The notes under the pieces: generated by a model
Databases searched by the model: none
What the model was told of the DNA's origin: nothing
The model's input: the letters and a program-made list of their open reading frames with translations, nothing else
Assembly (NCBI RefSeq): GCF_036850765.1
Contig: NC_089498.1
Coordinates: 49,465,795-49,529,794 of the forward strand
Direction: 5' to 3'
DNA from: Saccopteryx bilineata
Lineage: Eukaryota; Chordata; Mammalia; Chiroptera; Emballonuridae
DNA length: 64,000 nt
Part shown: in pieces, positions 33,190 to 44,350 of the stretch
Layout: each line of letters starts with the position of its first letter
Position numbering within the stretch: position 1 is the stretch's first letter
Position numbers and translations under genes: made by a program

Positions 33190-33925
33190 GCAGTCAGTTT
33201 CAATCAGCTCCAGCTGCCATAACAGGACACCATGGACTGATGGCCTAAACCAGGGGTTAGGAACCTTTCTGGCTGAGAGAGCCATGAACACCACATATTT
33301 TAAAATGTAATTCTATGAGAGCCATACAACGACCCATGTACATTATGCATTATCCAATAAAAATTTGGTGTTGTCCCAGAGGAGAGCTGTGACTGGCTCC
33401 AGCCACCCGCAACCATGAACATGAGTGGTAGGAAATGAATGGATTGTAATACATGAGATTGCTTTATATTTTTAACATTATTTTTTTTTTATTAAAGATT
33501 TGTCTGTGAGCCAGATACAGCCATCAAAAGAGCCACATCTGGCTCTCGACCCCTGGCCTAAACAATAGAAACTTATACTCTCATATAAATTCTGGAGACT
33601 GGAAGCTGGAGCTCAAGGTGCTAGCATGGCTGGTTTCTAATGTGGCCTGTCTCCCCTGCTCATAGATGGGGGCCACCCTCTCACTGATTCGATCCGTCAC
33701 CTCTATGCATGCACAGAGAGGAAAGGGTGAAGAGCTCTCTGATGTCTCCCTTACTTTTATAAGGACACCAGTCCTATCAGATTAAAACCCTGTCTTTATG
33801 ACCTCATTTAGTTTTAATTACCTCCTAAAGGTCTTATCTCCAAATATATAGTCACATTGAAGGTCAAGGCATCATCCTATGGATTGGGCTGGGGGAGGAC
33901 ACAGTTCAGTCCATAGCATAGGATT
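33190..33925 (+). repeat. L1M-like 3' repeat, split by a hAT MITE
   Basis: 'cagctccagctgccataaca' up to 33250, resuming at 33564 with 'tctggagactggaagctgga', 'ataaggacaccagtcctatc', 'tcttatctccaaatatatag' and 'cacagttcagtccatagcat'. The two parts join cleanly if 33251-33563 (MITE plus one target copy) is removed. Confidence 0.65.
33251..33555. mobile_element. hAT-type nonautonomous DNA transposon (305 bp)
   Basis: Terminal inverted repeats caggggttaggaacc and ggctctcgacccctg (complement caggggtcgagagcc) agree at 12 of 15 positions. The 8-bp flanks gcctaaac at 33243-33250 and 33556-33563 are identical. There is no transposase. The interior repeats 'agagagccat / gagagccata / agagccacat' near both ends as subterminal motifs. 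It sits inside the L1M-like remnant, so it is younger than that element. Confidence 0.93.
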
Positions 33926-34239
33926 TCTTTAAAGGTCAAATGAGACCATCCATGTAAAGTATTTGAACCTAGTGTGCACTCAATAATTACTATCATTATT
34001 GTTGCTGCTGCTGCTAAGAGCATAGAGCACCCTCTGACCGGGACGGGCAGGTCTACAGCTTGATGCCACTGAGAACGGAGTTCACTGAATAGGGACTAGC
34101 GAAGGAAGACATAGTGCTGACACACAATCTCAGACCCCGACAAATGGGTGTCAGACAGAGCCCAGGGAAGGTGCCATAGTTGGCAGAAGGAAAGAGGTAG
34201 GTGCCTCTCACAGGGGACCAGGTCATCAGTACTGACAGA
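33926..34239. other. Mostly unique DNA
   Basis: The piece at 33915-34000 ('gtcaaatgagaccatccatg') may be an MIR 3' end; a short (GCT)n at about 34001-34015. Nothing else seen. Confidence 0.35.
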
Positions 34240-34440
34240 AAACTAGCATTTATTGATTTATCCCACAAACATAACAGCCACTGCTTATTTAACACTATGT
34301 GGTGAGCACTTTATGTACTTTATCTCTATTTCCCAAAAACCTCAAAATATGGGGAAACTGAGCTTTGGAGAAGTTCAATGGCCTCACCAAAGTTTCAGAG
34401 TTATTAAGTAGCAAAAGCTTGACTTTGTTCCAAGATTATC
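34240..34440 (-). repeat. MIR-class repeat, antisense
   Basis: 'ctagcatttattgatttatc', 'gagcactttatgtactttat', 'aatatggggaaactgagctt' and 'agagttattaagtagcaaaa' read as a reverse MIR/MIR3. Confidence 0.6.
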
Positions 34441-34589
34441 TGAATCCCAAAATCATGCACTTTCCTTCTGGGCAGACTATCTCATGTGCAAGCTCAGGAT
34501 TGTGGACATAAGAGACATAAATATTGTCCTTTCCCTAGAGTCATTATTAATTAGAAAGAGAAGCTGGTCAGACATCGCATCAGTTGGCT

Positions 34590-34975
34590 ATACTCCACGT
34601 TACTGCATAACAAGCAATTTATTCCACAATCCAGTGGATTAAAACAATAGTCATTTATTCTGGCTCAGGGGTCTGTAGGCCATCTGGGTCTTGCTCATCA
34701 GAGCTGGGCTCAACTAGGCGGTTCTGCCTCAAGACGGAGGCCTGGCTGCACTTGACTTCATGTTGAGGTTCCCTTGTATTCATCCCAGCCTCAAGCAGAG
34801 AGGTAGCAGCTACCTGGGAAAAGCTCTCTTCATAGAAATGAGAGTAGTGATGGCTCTTGCGGCCCAAATGCAGATCTGGCACATGGCCGTTGCCACCCAC
34901 ACGTCATTGGCCAAAGCAAGTCTCAAACCAATGAGAAAATTTCACTTTGCCTCTGTGCAAGAGATTGTAAAGTCA
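34590..34975 (+). repeat. Old L1M-like or LTR-like repeat relic
   Basis: 'taacaagcaatttattccac', 'gtggattaaaacaatagtca', 'ttattctggctcaggggtct' resemble the family at 19055 in layout but with a different 3' part. Family not certain. Confidence 0.4.
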
Positions 34976-36589
34976 TGTGGCAAAGGGTGTAGATAAGGAA
35001 TTGAGGCCAATAATTCCATCTATCAAAGACATTTTCTGATTTGGGGTGGGGGTGGCTATCTTAGATCTATAAAAGCCCACTAACTTTCAAAGCGTTTGCC
35101 AGGGGAACTTTGCCTATAAATAAAATACTACATTTCTTCATTTCTCCTACCAAGATATTGAAAGACAAACCCTCCCACCCTCCTTTTCCTTTTCCTTAAA
35201 AAAGTATACAAAAATTGTAGGATGCCAGAATATTAGGCAAGCCTGGCTAAAAAGAGAAATCTTTCTAGTCTTAAGTTTCAAGGGGCTCTAAGCGTTTGGC
35301 AAATATCTGTGAAAACGCATACCTCCGCCTTGTGGTCTGAGCCCCATTCAGCCTTTGATCTACACCCCTGTAATCTACAAACGAAAAGACACCAGCCTAA
35401 CTGCTTGACAAATAGGAGCCGGCATGCTAATAAAACAAATAGGAAAGCCCCTAGAAACATAAATCTGAAGGAACTGGGGCCACATTTTATGGCAGAGAGT
35501 CAGGGTAGACCTCTAGTGGTGTCCTGTTACTGAGTGTAACAGTATTTACATTTCATTGTGTTGGCTCAGCAGTTCTGATGATGGGGTTGTTTTTGAACTG
35601 GGAGACATGACTCCAATGGAAAACTGGAATAGTCTGTCTTTCAGTAGAGATCTCCCTGGCATCATTTTTCTGGTTTTTTTTCTTTTATTCAGACAGTGTC
35701 AATTATTTCGATTTCCAAGAAGCAAGGACTCTAGGTGAGCTCTTTCTAGCGTTCCTGCAGTACGTGGGTCCCTTCCACTCCCAGTCTCTTATGGGCTATA
35801 AGAAGACCGTCTGTGTTGTTTAGTGCATTGGTCAATATCCAGATGCCTTTTTGCCCCAAATTATAGGCCCAACAGAGTTGTGCAGCCCCGAATTCCACTC
35901 AGCAAGAAGTTACAGATCTCCTACAGTGCAGCTAGCACTGTTGGCTGGGCAGTGAAAAGTAGCAAAGGAAGAAAAAGACATATATTCTCTGAACAGAAAG
36001 TAGTTACTACTTATCCATTCATTAGGTTTGGAGCTGCTTCAACTTTAGTTAAACTACAACTGGGGTCTTGGGGGTTAACAGTTTTAGGCTTTGCTTATAA
36101 GAACACAGATCCAAATCAGAGAACACATTTCAAAGCAATCACAATGCACTTTATCCTGTTCTATTGCATCTTATCTGAGCTTGCTTTCCTTTTTACTCTT
36201 CCTTCTGAGTCACCAAAATATCTCCCCCTAGGTCAGGAAAAAGGCAGCACAGACCAAGCCCATTGGAAAAGGGAGTGATGACTGCATGGGGTGCCCACGT
36301 TGTGCCCAAGAAGGAACTTGGATCCAATCATAGGGTTGGATAGACTCATTCAAGTGTGCTTGACCAATCTGATATTCTGGTGGGGATTTTTTCCATGAAA
36401 CATATGGATTCTGTTAGTGTTTAGGAGCAGTTAAGTTAGAAAAAACAATGAGAAACAAAGTTAAGGTATAGTACTTTTTCTTATATCAAGGCTAAGTTCC
36501 AGTGCTATTAATACATTGTCCCTGGTTATTTTAAAACAAAAGCTTTTTTAAAAAAAGATAAATGAGTAAATAAGCACTGTTGTCTAATG
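34976..36589. other. Unique DNA; contains the longest open frame outside repeats
   Basis: A 151-codon plus-strand frame (35823-36278) opens with GTG rather than ATG and has no recognisable domain, signal peptide or coding bias. Treated as chance. Nothing else seen. Confidence 0.5.
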
Positions 36590-36749
36590 CAGTGGTTTCC
36601 AAACTCTTGGATGCATAAGAATCCTCTTGGGAGTTGTTAAAAATTCAAATTTCAATATAGCAGGCCCAGAGAATAGCCAAGGAATCTTTATTTTTAATCA
36701 TCTTTCCAAAAGATGTGGTTTATGGACAGGACTTTGAAAAGCAAGGACT
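36590..36749 (+). mobile_element. MER5A/B-like hAT-Charlie fossil
   Basis: Starts 'cagtggtttccaaactcttg', then 'cataagaatcctcttgggag' and 'aatagccaaggaatctttat'. Flanks gtctaatg and catctaag are only loosely similar. Confidence 0.75.
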
Positions 36750-36980
36750 CATCTAAGCATCTGTCTGGTTTTCTTTGGTTAAGCCTGTGTTTATCACTGT
36801 CATGGTCTGTCCCTGAACAACAGTACCTTATCTACCTTGCTTTTCAAAAGGCTTTTGCCTAACCCTGGCTACATTCACTAGTTGTGGGTTCCAGGTGAGG
36901 GAGATACAACCTGAATTGTTAGAGAAGACATGAGTCTCTTTATTGCACGACTCAGAACAAAACACTGGAGATCTTGAGCT

Positions 36981-37220
36981 CAGTGGTTCTCAAGCAGGAG
37001 TGATACTGCCCCCCCCCCACCCACACACACTTAACAGTGTCTGGAGACACCTTTGTTTCTCACCATCTCGGAGTGGGAAGTGCAGTAAGGAAGGGTGATA
37101 CTGCATCTGGTGGGTAGAGACAAGAATGCTACTGAACATCCTGCTGTGCATGGGATGGACATCCACAGCAAAGAATTAACCAGCACCCCGTGTTAGTCAT
37201 GCCGAGGGTGAGAAACCCTG
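36981..37220 (+). mobile_element. MER20-like hAT-Charlie, full length
   Basis: Begins cagtggttctcaagc and ends ggtgagaaaccctg, with 'cagtgtctggagacaccttt' and 'catctggtgggtagagacaa' between. The 8-bp flanks cttgagct and ctttagat match at 6 of 8. A C run with (CA)n sits near 37010. 240 bp, close to the expected length. Confidence 0.85.
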
Positions 37221-37228
37221 CTTTAGAT

Positions 37229-38859
37229 CCAGATGTTCTTCAGAGAAAACTTAGAAAGTTTATACCCCTTCTCCATGTGCTCAATGGTCTATTGATCCCG
37301 GATGGTGGAGGATCTTGAAGGCCATTCGTATTTCATACTTAGCAAGCTTAGGAGAATAAGGACAATCACCTGTGCCTGCAAACCAGTTAGCCCAGAGGAG
37401 ACTAAGTCACTATCACCCTGCAAAATAATTAGCTCTTAGTAGACATATGTATGTAGACTGTTGACACAAAGGCTGGGGACATGGATAACAACAGCAGAGT
37501 CCCTGACTTTAAATTAAGTATTTTTTATGAGTGAATATCATGTCTACTCTGAGCTGTAACATAGAGAGAAATGGACTTCAAATAGAGCACATGAGACTAT
37601 AGTAAATAGAAGAGGGGAGTCCTGAATCATCTGAATGAGCTGGGCCTGGTAGGCATTGGGGAAGGAAGTGTGATATTTTTTTTAATTGGGTCTTAAAAAT
37701 AGGTGTGATTTTGACAGAAGACCTGAAAACAAGGCTATTCAAGCAAAGATTCAGGGGCATAAGAAATGGAGGGTGACATAGGGGCCGGCCTGGGAGGGGA
37801 TGGCCCAGAAGAGCAAACAAGTTGTCATGGATATGTGAGGGAAAGAAGGTGGGCCCAGTTTGGGAAGGTTTGGGCTGCTTGGCCAATGTGTTTGGACTTT
37901 ATCCTGTGGGTAATAAGGGGCCACGACCAGGTCCTTGTCCCAGGAGGCTCTAATCTCTAATCCAATTCTTATAGCTCTAGTTCTTAGGCAGTCAATAGGC
38001 ACATGGGCACATATTTGCCCAGGAGTTCAAGCCCCATGCCTTCCCTTACTCAGTATCCATTTTTCAGCTGCAGACTGGGCTCTCTGGGAGGCCTGTTGAA
38101 TATTGGGTGACAGGCAAGAGAATATGGTTGTTTGCAGGTCATATCCAAGCAGGTGAGGAGAAGGATTTCCAGCTTATACAAAAACAAAACCTTTCTAAGC
38201 ACCATGGAGCCAGACTCCTGGCTCTCACAGACTCCAGGAGTTCACAGACCACCTCTATTTCTTAACAAAGGCATCGCTTCACTACCCGGTCAGGGATAGG
38301 TAGAGATAAGTCAGCGCGACCATGTTCTTGGGTTTTAGCAGCTCATGCTAACTCCACTTTAGTAGAGACTAATTTTTGGTTGCTTCTCCGATAGGGTGGC
38401 TTCATCTAAGCTATCTTCAATCTTTAAAATTAGCAGATGATTGCTCAAGTAAAGCTATAACTATGAAAGTCAGCTTCCATATAAATATGAAAAGTATAAA
38501 TAGAAAACAGTGCAATGAGTGACGGATGTGTAGAATCTGAGAACGAGAGCAGCAGAGATGATGAAAATGGAACAGGCTAATATGTACCCAAACTGCATTT
38601 CTCAAGCTGCATTTCAGAAGATGCGCCTGAGTTTCCTGACGATACTGGGTGCTTCATAAACTCACACTATTGTCAGGTAAGCCTGGGAAATTCCATATCA
38701 TCTCCTCTGCTTTCCATGGTCTCCAGCAAAGTTTCAAAATTCCCCTGCAGTGCATCACACTAAATACTCTGGGGGCTGAAGAAAAAAAAATGTAGTTGAC
38801 TTTGATCAAGCCAGATTTTCCAAATGAACTTATTTTATTTGGGGTTCCATTTATTTACT

Positions 38860-38862
<3 letters not shown>
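37229..38862. other. Unique DNA, nothing recognised
   Basis: Frames of 60-102 codons at 37578-38002 overlap on both strands with no domain. No exon recognised. Confidence 0.5.

Positions 38863-38923
<61 letters not shown>
38863..38923. repeat. (TA)n microsatellite, about 30 units
   Basis: An uninterrupted TA run of about 60 bp; likely variable in length and prone to cruciform extrusion. Confidence 0.97.
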
Positions 38924-38926
<3 letters not shown>

Positions 38927-38934
38927 ACCTACCA

Positions 38935-39090
38935 ACATTTCATGAATACTTAGGTACTTAATAAGCACCTACCATGTATTAAATTCTGTTCTAAACACTT
39001 TACAAAATATCAGCTCATTTCATCTTCATGATGTATCTACCAGGTAGATAGTATTGGCTCACTTTACAGATAAAAAAAACTGACATACAC
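38935..39090 (-). repeat. MIR-class repeat, antisense
   Basis: 'aataagcacctaccatgtat', 'ctaaacactttacaaaatat', 'ttcatcttcatgatgtatct', 'ggctcactttacagataaaa' read as reverse MIR. Confidence 0.7.
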
Positions 39091-39504
39091 AATGTGGAGA
39101 GGAGGGGGGTGGACAAAGAGGTCATTTTGGCCATGTCAGCCAGGCAGCAAAGCTCCACAGTGCACAATTTTTAACCAATACATGGAACACAGTGTGAAAA
39201 AGACAGTGTCCTACAGGGATTACCCTGGGAAAGAACAAAGAGAATCTCCCTTATCTACTTGTGCTGCTTCTCAGTACCCCAGCGGTATCTGTGCTGTGAT
39301 TTAACAAACACTCTCTTTTGTAATGAGCCAGAAGCAAAGGTGGGCAAGGAGACAAGTTAGCCAACCCAGGCTGACAGGCCACAGCAGAATGTGTGAACGG
39401 AATGTACAAATCAGAGGACAGGATGAACTCAGAGGTACATTGAAGCCAGAGTCAAGATCATAAATCCCAGACTGGTCCCGTGGAGCGGACTTTCAGGAGT
39501 ATCA

Positions 39505-39640
39505 TTTGTTTGTCTCATTTTACACACAACTGACAAACCTGGATCTGAGAAGGTGTGTGTCTTGCCCAAGGGCTCATGGTTACAGCAGAGCACCTGTTTC
39601 CTGGTCTAGGACTTTATCCTACACATAACTACATTGCTGC
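39505..39640 (-). repeat. MIR fragment, antisense
   Basis: 'gtctcattttacacacaact' and 'gtgtgtcttgcccaagggct' match the reverse MIR core. Confidence 0.6.
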
Positions 39641-41451
39641 TAATTTCCCCCTCATCAGATGACAGAAGCAATTAATCTCTGCTGACATAGAGTTAGCATG
39701 AGATGCCTCAGCCCAAGAGCACAGCCCAGCTAACTTACCTCACTGTCCTCTGACTTCTGCATCTGGTATCCTTAAATGAGGGGGAAATTCAAATGATCTG
39801 GCATACTTTACTTAAGAGCAGAGTACTCATCATCCTCTAGAGCTCCCTGGGACTTAAGAATACACAGTATAAGCTATTTCTCAATTTCTCCAAAACTGCC
39901 CTACTTGCCACAGTAAATAGACACGCTATACAATGCTCCTCAGAAGAAGGGAGCTGCTGAGTCAATGGGAGACAAGAGATGAACCCCTTTGAAGGTTGGT
40001 GTGGGTGGGAAGACTAGGGAGCCACCCCCACAGCTGCAGGAACTGCCAAAGTCCCTGGTAAGGGAGCATATGTCCTGCCCCCACACATGTCACTGTCACT
40101 GAGCCAAACCTTCTGGGTTTAAGAACAGGAGCCCTTTAGAGAAAGCTCCTGGCACAGCTCTGTGCCTCCGCTTCCAAGCCCTGAATCAGGGCAGGCAGAG
40201 CCAGGGCAGGCCTGCCGCTCAGCCCAGGGAGCCTGCCTCTGCCCTGGACCAGACCCACCCTGGACCTCGCCGCTCAGAGAGGCTGTTCAGTATGCAGCAT
40301 GGATGGCTGCACACAATATGGCCAACATGACTGACTCGATGGCTCCCCGAGAGGAAACCTAACTCTGAGATGAGCTTTCTGCACCATGAACTATGATCTG
40401 AGAAGGCAGAAAATAAGCAAGCCCAGATGTGCATGAGCAAACTAGGAAGAGAGGGGGAGGACACACAGACAAAACCCTGTGCCCAAACAACTCAGATCAC
40501 AAAGAATTTATATTGTACAAGAGAAACAGAAATGTCTTGAAATACATGGAAACTAGAAAAGTTGGCGTGAATTAATGAAGAGTCTCCATTATCATCGCAT
40601 ACTAAAAAAAAATGTCATTTTACTAAGTGTGGGCTCATGCTACATTTCAACCAACACTAAGAAGAAAGACAGAGTTAATTACATTTAAATCTCATCTCCC
40701 ATGAAAAGTCTTCCCTAATCTCTGTAATCCACACAGACCTCCCTTTTCTGTGCCACGGTCTCTAATTTATTTGCCTGTGTTGGTTCTGTCTTCTTGGGTC
40801 AGGCCAGGCTGTAGGCAGCAGAAGAGTACAGCCCAGGATTCAGACATGGCTCAAAGTCTCAATCAAGTCGCCAAGATCACAACAGATGGGGAGGGAGAAG
40901 TCTAGGTCTGAGAAAGAATGAAACAGTTTTGTTATGTCAGAATAGATGATGGGTTGGAAATCTAGAATCTTCAGGATTTAGACAGATATCTAAGAAGAAG
41001 GCAGGGAAAATCCAGAGCACAGCAGGTCAGAGAAATTGAAGAAAGAGTCCCAAATAATGGAAACCCCAAGTTTAGGGCTGATCCCAGGGCAGAGGTCCTT
41101 ATCCCTCTGCCCTGGTTTATGATCACACATCCTCTTGTCATTTAGTCATCCCTGGTCTTGAGAAGGAGACACAAGTTTGGTTATGACATTTTGAAAAGGT
41201 GAGAGGGTTGGGAGGATGAAAGGGCAGTCAAATATGCCACCACTCTTGATTGGGACACCCACAAAGGCTCAAAGAATAGACAGAAAATCATTTTTTTACA
41301 GATGTCATAAACCTCTACCCCCCCAGTGCTTTGTAATAATGTGTGCCTGGTCAAAGATTTGTTAAGAGAGAAAATAAATTTAAAATCAGTTATTCATTGT
41401 TTAAATGTCAAAATTTTTGTTGCAGTCAGTCACTCTAAAACTGTCATTCAG
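39641..41451. other. Unique DNA with a GC-rich patch
   Basis: The region at about 40140-40290 is GC-rich with several gggcagg/gcctgcc repeats. No CpG island and no exon recognised. Frames at 40162-40464 on both strands reflect base composition. Confidence 0.45.
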
Positions 41452-41876
41452 GCCTGACCAGGTGGTGGCACAGTGCATAGAGCATCGGACTGGGACACAG
41501 AGGACCCAGGTTTGAAACCCCCAGGCTACCCACTTGAGCTTAGGCTCATCTGGCTTGAGCAGAGGCTCACCAGCTTGAGCACAGTATCGCTGGCTTGAAC
41601 CTAAAGATGGCTGGTTTGAGCAAGAGGTCACTCACTCTGCTGGGGCCCCCTGATCAAGGCACATATGAGAAATCAATCAATGACAAGGCACATATGAGAG
41701 AGCAATCAATGAACAACTGAGGAGCCACAATGAAGAATTGATACTTCTCATCTTTCCCTTCTTGTCTGTCTCTATCTGTCCCTCTCTCTGTCTCTCTCTC
41801 TCTCTCTCTGTTGATGTCACAAAAAAATAAATAAATAAAATTAAATTAAATAATAAATAATAAATAAATAAATAAA
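41452..41876 (+). mobile_element. SINE B with a 29-bp internal duplication and long AT tail
   Basis: Head 'gcctgaccaggtggtggcac'. The block 'caaggcacatatgaga...caatga' occurs twice in tandem at 41655-41683 and 41684-41712. Tail of (CT)n then an aaat-rich run. Flanks 'ctgtcattca' and 'ctgtcatcca' suggest a 10-bp target duplication with one change. Confidence 0.92.
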
Positions 41877-43984
41877 GCTGTCATCCAATCAACAAATATT
41901 TATTTGACTGTGTACTCATCACCAGGCATGGTGCGAGTCTTCATGAATGTGTGGGGAATAAGACCAACAATCAGTCCCCGGAACCATTAAGTTTCTCATC
42001 CAGAGTAACAGAATCACATGCCTGCCTGCTTTCCTCCTGCCTTCCTTTCATTTTTTCTTCCTTCCTTCCTTTGTATGTTTTTTATTGTCTTGGGAAAGTA
42101 ATTTTTATAGTTTCGAGTTAAATCTTGGTTGACTTTAAACAAATCAACAGCCAGATATTTCTTCAGCAAGATGGGCTTATTCGGGAACAACAACGGATTT
42201 CAATTTGGGACATGCAAGCTAATGGTAAACTGCATGCAAGTCCAGAGACCGAAGGAGAGAAAAGGGGGACTTCAGAGGGGTTGTTGTAAACAAAAAGTAC
42301 ATTGGAGGAAACTGGGATTCCAAAGTGTGATCGCTTTTCATTGGCTGAGTTGTAGCAGTCTTTCATTATTGAGTGGTTATAGGATGGGGAAAAGATCCTC
42401 CTTCTTCCTGCTGGAGCAGGAGAATAGGGAAGCATCTTCCTGTTGGAAATGGAAAATGCAACTCTTCCTGTTTGTGGTAAATGATGACGAGTGATGGGAT
42501 GTGAAAACTCTCTCTACAGACTTTCCTAACTCCATTTAAATGAGGTTTCTATTTATTAATCTTTACAATCTCATCACAAGATTTTTATATAGCAAAATTA
42601 TTACTGTATCTTGGAGAGATTCAAATTGTTACTCTGCTTTGTTGCTCAACCTCAAATACATAGAATGAAAGGATAAGTTATCGACACTTCAAAATCATAA
42701 AAGGAAATATGTAAATAATTATGAAATGAATAACCTAGGAAAATGATATTCAAATGTTAGCCTCCCTTAAGAGCTTTTAAAGTCATATCTAAAATGTTAA
42801 AAAAAAAAACTTATATACTTCTACTTATCTATACACACACACACACACACGTTCATCTAGATAGATAGATATGTATGTACAGACAGGTGGGTTTCTTTGT
42901 GATCTTCAAACATGTCAGTATCATGAAAGCTTAGAATATTAGAACTTGATAGGTTCTTAAAAATTCCAGATAATCACTTGGTCACAATCAAACAGTCAGT
43001 TTAAGAACTAGAACTCACATCTGTTGACTACCAGCAAAAAAATGTTTCCATCAACATCATTTTAGGTGTTTCTTCAAATTTAAAAGTAAGACTCTGGCAT
43101 CCAAAAATGGTACAGAGCTTTCACAGGGCAATTAAGGAGAGACTTTCAAAAGTGTGATAATTATAACTAGCAAAATAAAGGTCAAATGAACAATGAACTC
43201 TAAAATATTCTACTTACATTGTTCAGCAGGTGATGGTAGTAATAACTGTCTCTATTGTACATTTTCTTAAAAATTGGAATTGGCTTTTTAAAAAGCTAAA
43301 TAATTCACTTTGAAATAAACGTCAAAAGGCATACAAATTAGCGTTTGCACTGTAATTATGTGAGCCTTCAGCTACTGGTGGCATTGTCTAGACCTTTTAC
43401 ATAGTGCATCCTTGTAATTCTAGTGCTTTGGGGGTTTGGGCCAACAAGAAAGCCACATAGCCACAACCTCTGTTTGACAATCACCTGTGGTACAATACTC
43501 TGCTTGTAAAGCCTGATTTTTAAAAAATAGATTTTGTAAGGGAATACATCTAACATCACAAATGTCATACTCACAACTTAGTAAAAAAAAAAAATCCCTT
43601 AATGCTTTTCATGGTAAGAAGGGATGTATTTCAAGATACCATAGATAAATAGTTTATCAAAAAGAAAGAGTGAAATCCACTGAATGTCAATAAATCAAAA
43701 TGTGTTTTAAAAGACTTTAAGATAGAGAAACAGCTGAGGATTTATTTTCAAGTAAAGGATAAGGCATGTGTCGAATAGAGGCACACCGATATTTCAGGGC
43801 CAGTGTTGCAAGGTTGAGAGCTTGTTTTAGGAATATATAATATCAAATGCATGGTCTAGCTGTCAATGGGCAGGATTGACTTTGATTTTGCAATCACAAT
43901 CATGTATCCTAAGAGTAAGAAAGAGAGAAACTAAACATAATTTATAGTCAAATTCCCTTTTGACAAAAAAGTCATTAGTCCTGT
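41877..43984. other. Unique DNA with short simple repeats
   Basis: 41884-41940 looks like the end of an ancient repeat ('caacaaatatttatttgact'). Short (CA)n at 42831-42850 and (GATA)n at 42860-42873. The 121-codon frame at 42129-42494 shows no domain. Confidence 0.4.
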
Positions 43985-44350
43985 GTGTATTAGTCTGAAT
44001 AAATTAGGTTGTGCTGTAGTAACAAGTACTTCCCTTAATCTCAATGGTTTAACACAAAAAGGTTTATTCTCAGTTCCACAAGACCTCTGCCTGGCTGTGC
44101 AGGGATCTTTCAGGGCAGCTCAGGGACTGAATCCGGTTGCATCTTACAGCTATGAAACTTGGAACACATAGCATTAAGGTCACCGTGAATGAAGAAAGAA
44201 AAGCTGAAGGTACTGCTTCAGTTTTTAAATGCTTCAGCTCATTGGCCACCTACCTACAAAAGGGCTGAAAGATTTGGGGGTCATATGGAATTCACAAAGG
44301 AGTAAATGTCTGTCTCACCATATGACCCTAATCTGCCTCCAACAAAATGT
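43985..44350 (+). repeat. Ancient L1M-like 3' end repeat
   Basis: 'ggttgtgctgtagtaacaag', 'ctcaatggtttaacacaaaa', 'ggtttattctcagttccaca' and 'ttgaaggttaatctc' near the end; diverged relative of the repeat at 19055. Confidence 0.5.

Noticed and set aside
35823..36278. 151-codon open frame outside repeats
   Set aside because: Starts with GTG, has no domain, signal peptide or family resemblance, and a frame this long is expected by chance in 64 kb.
40162..40362. GC-rich frame with a Pro-rich start
   Set aside because: Reflects local base composition; a similar frame lies on the other strand, and no CpG island or splice signals support an exon.
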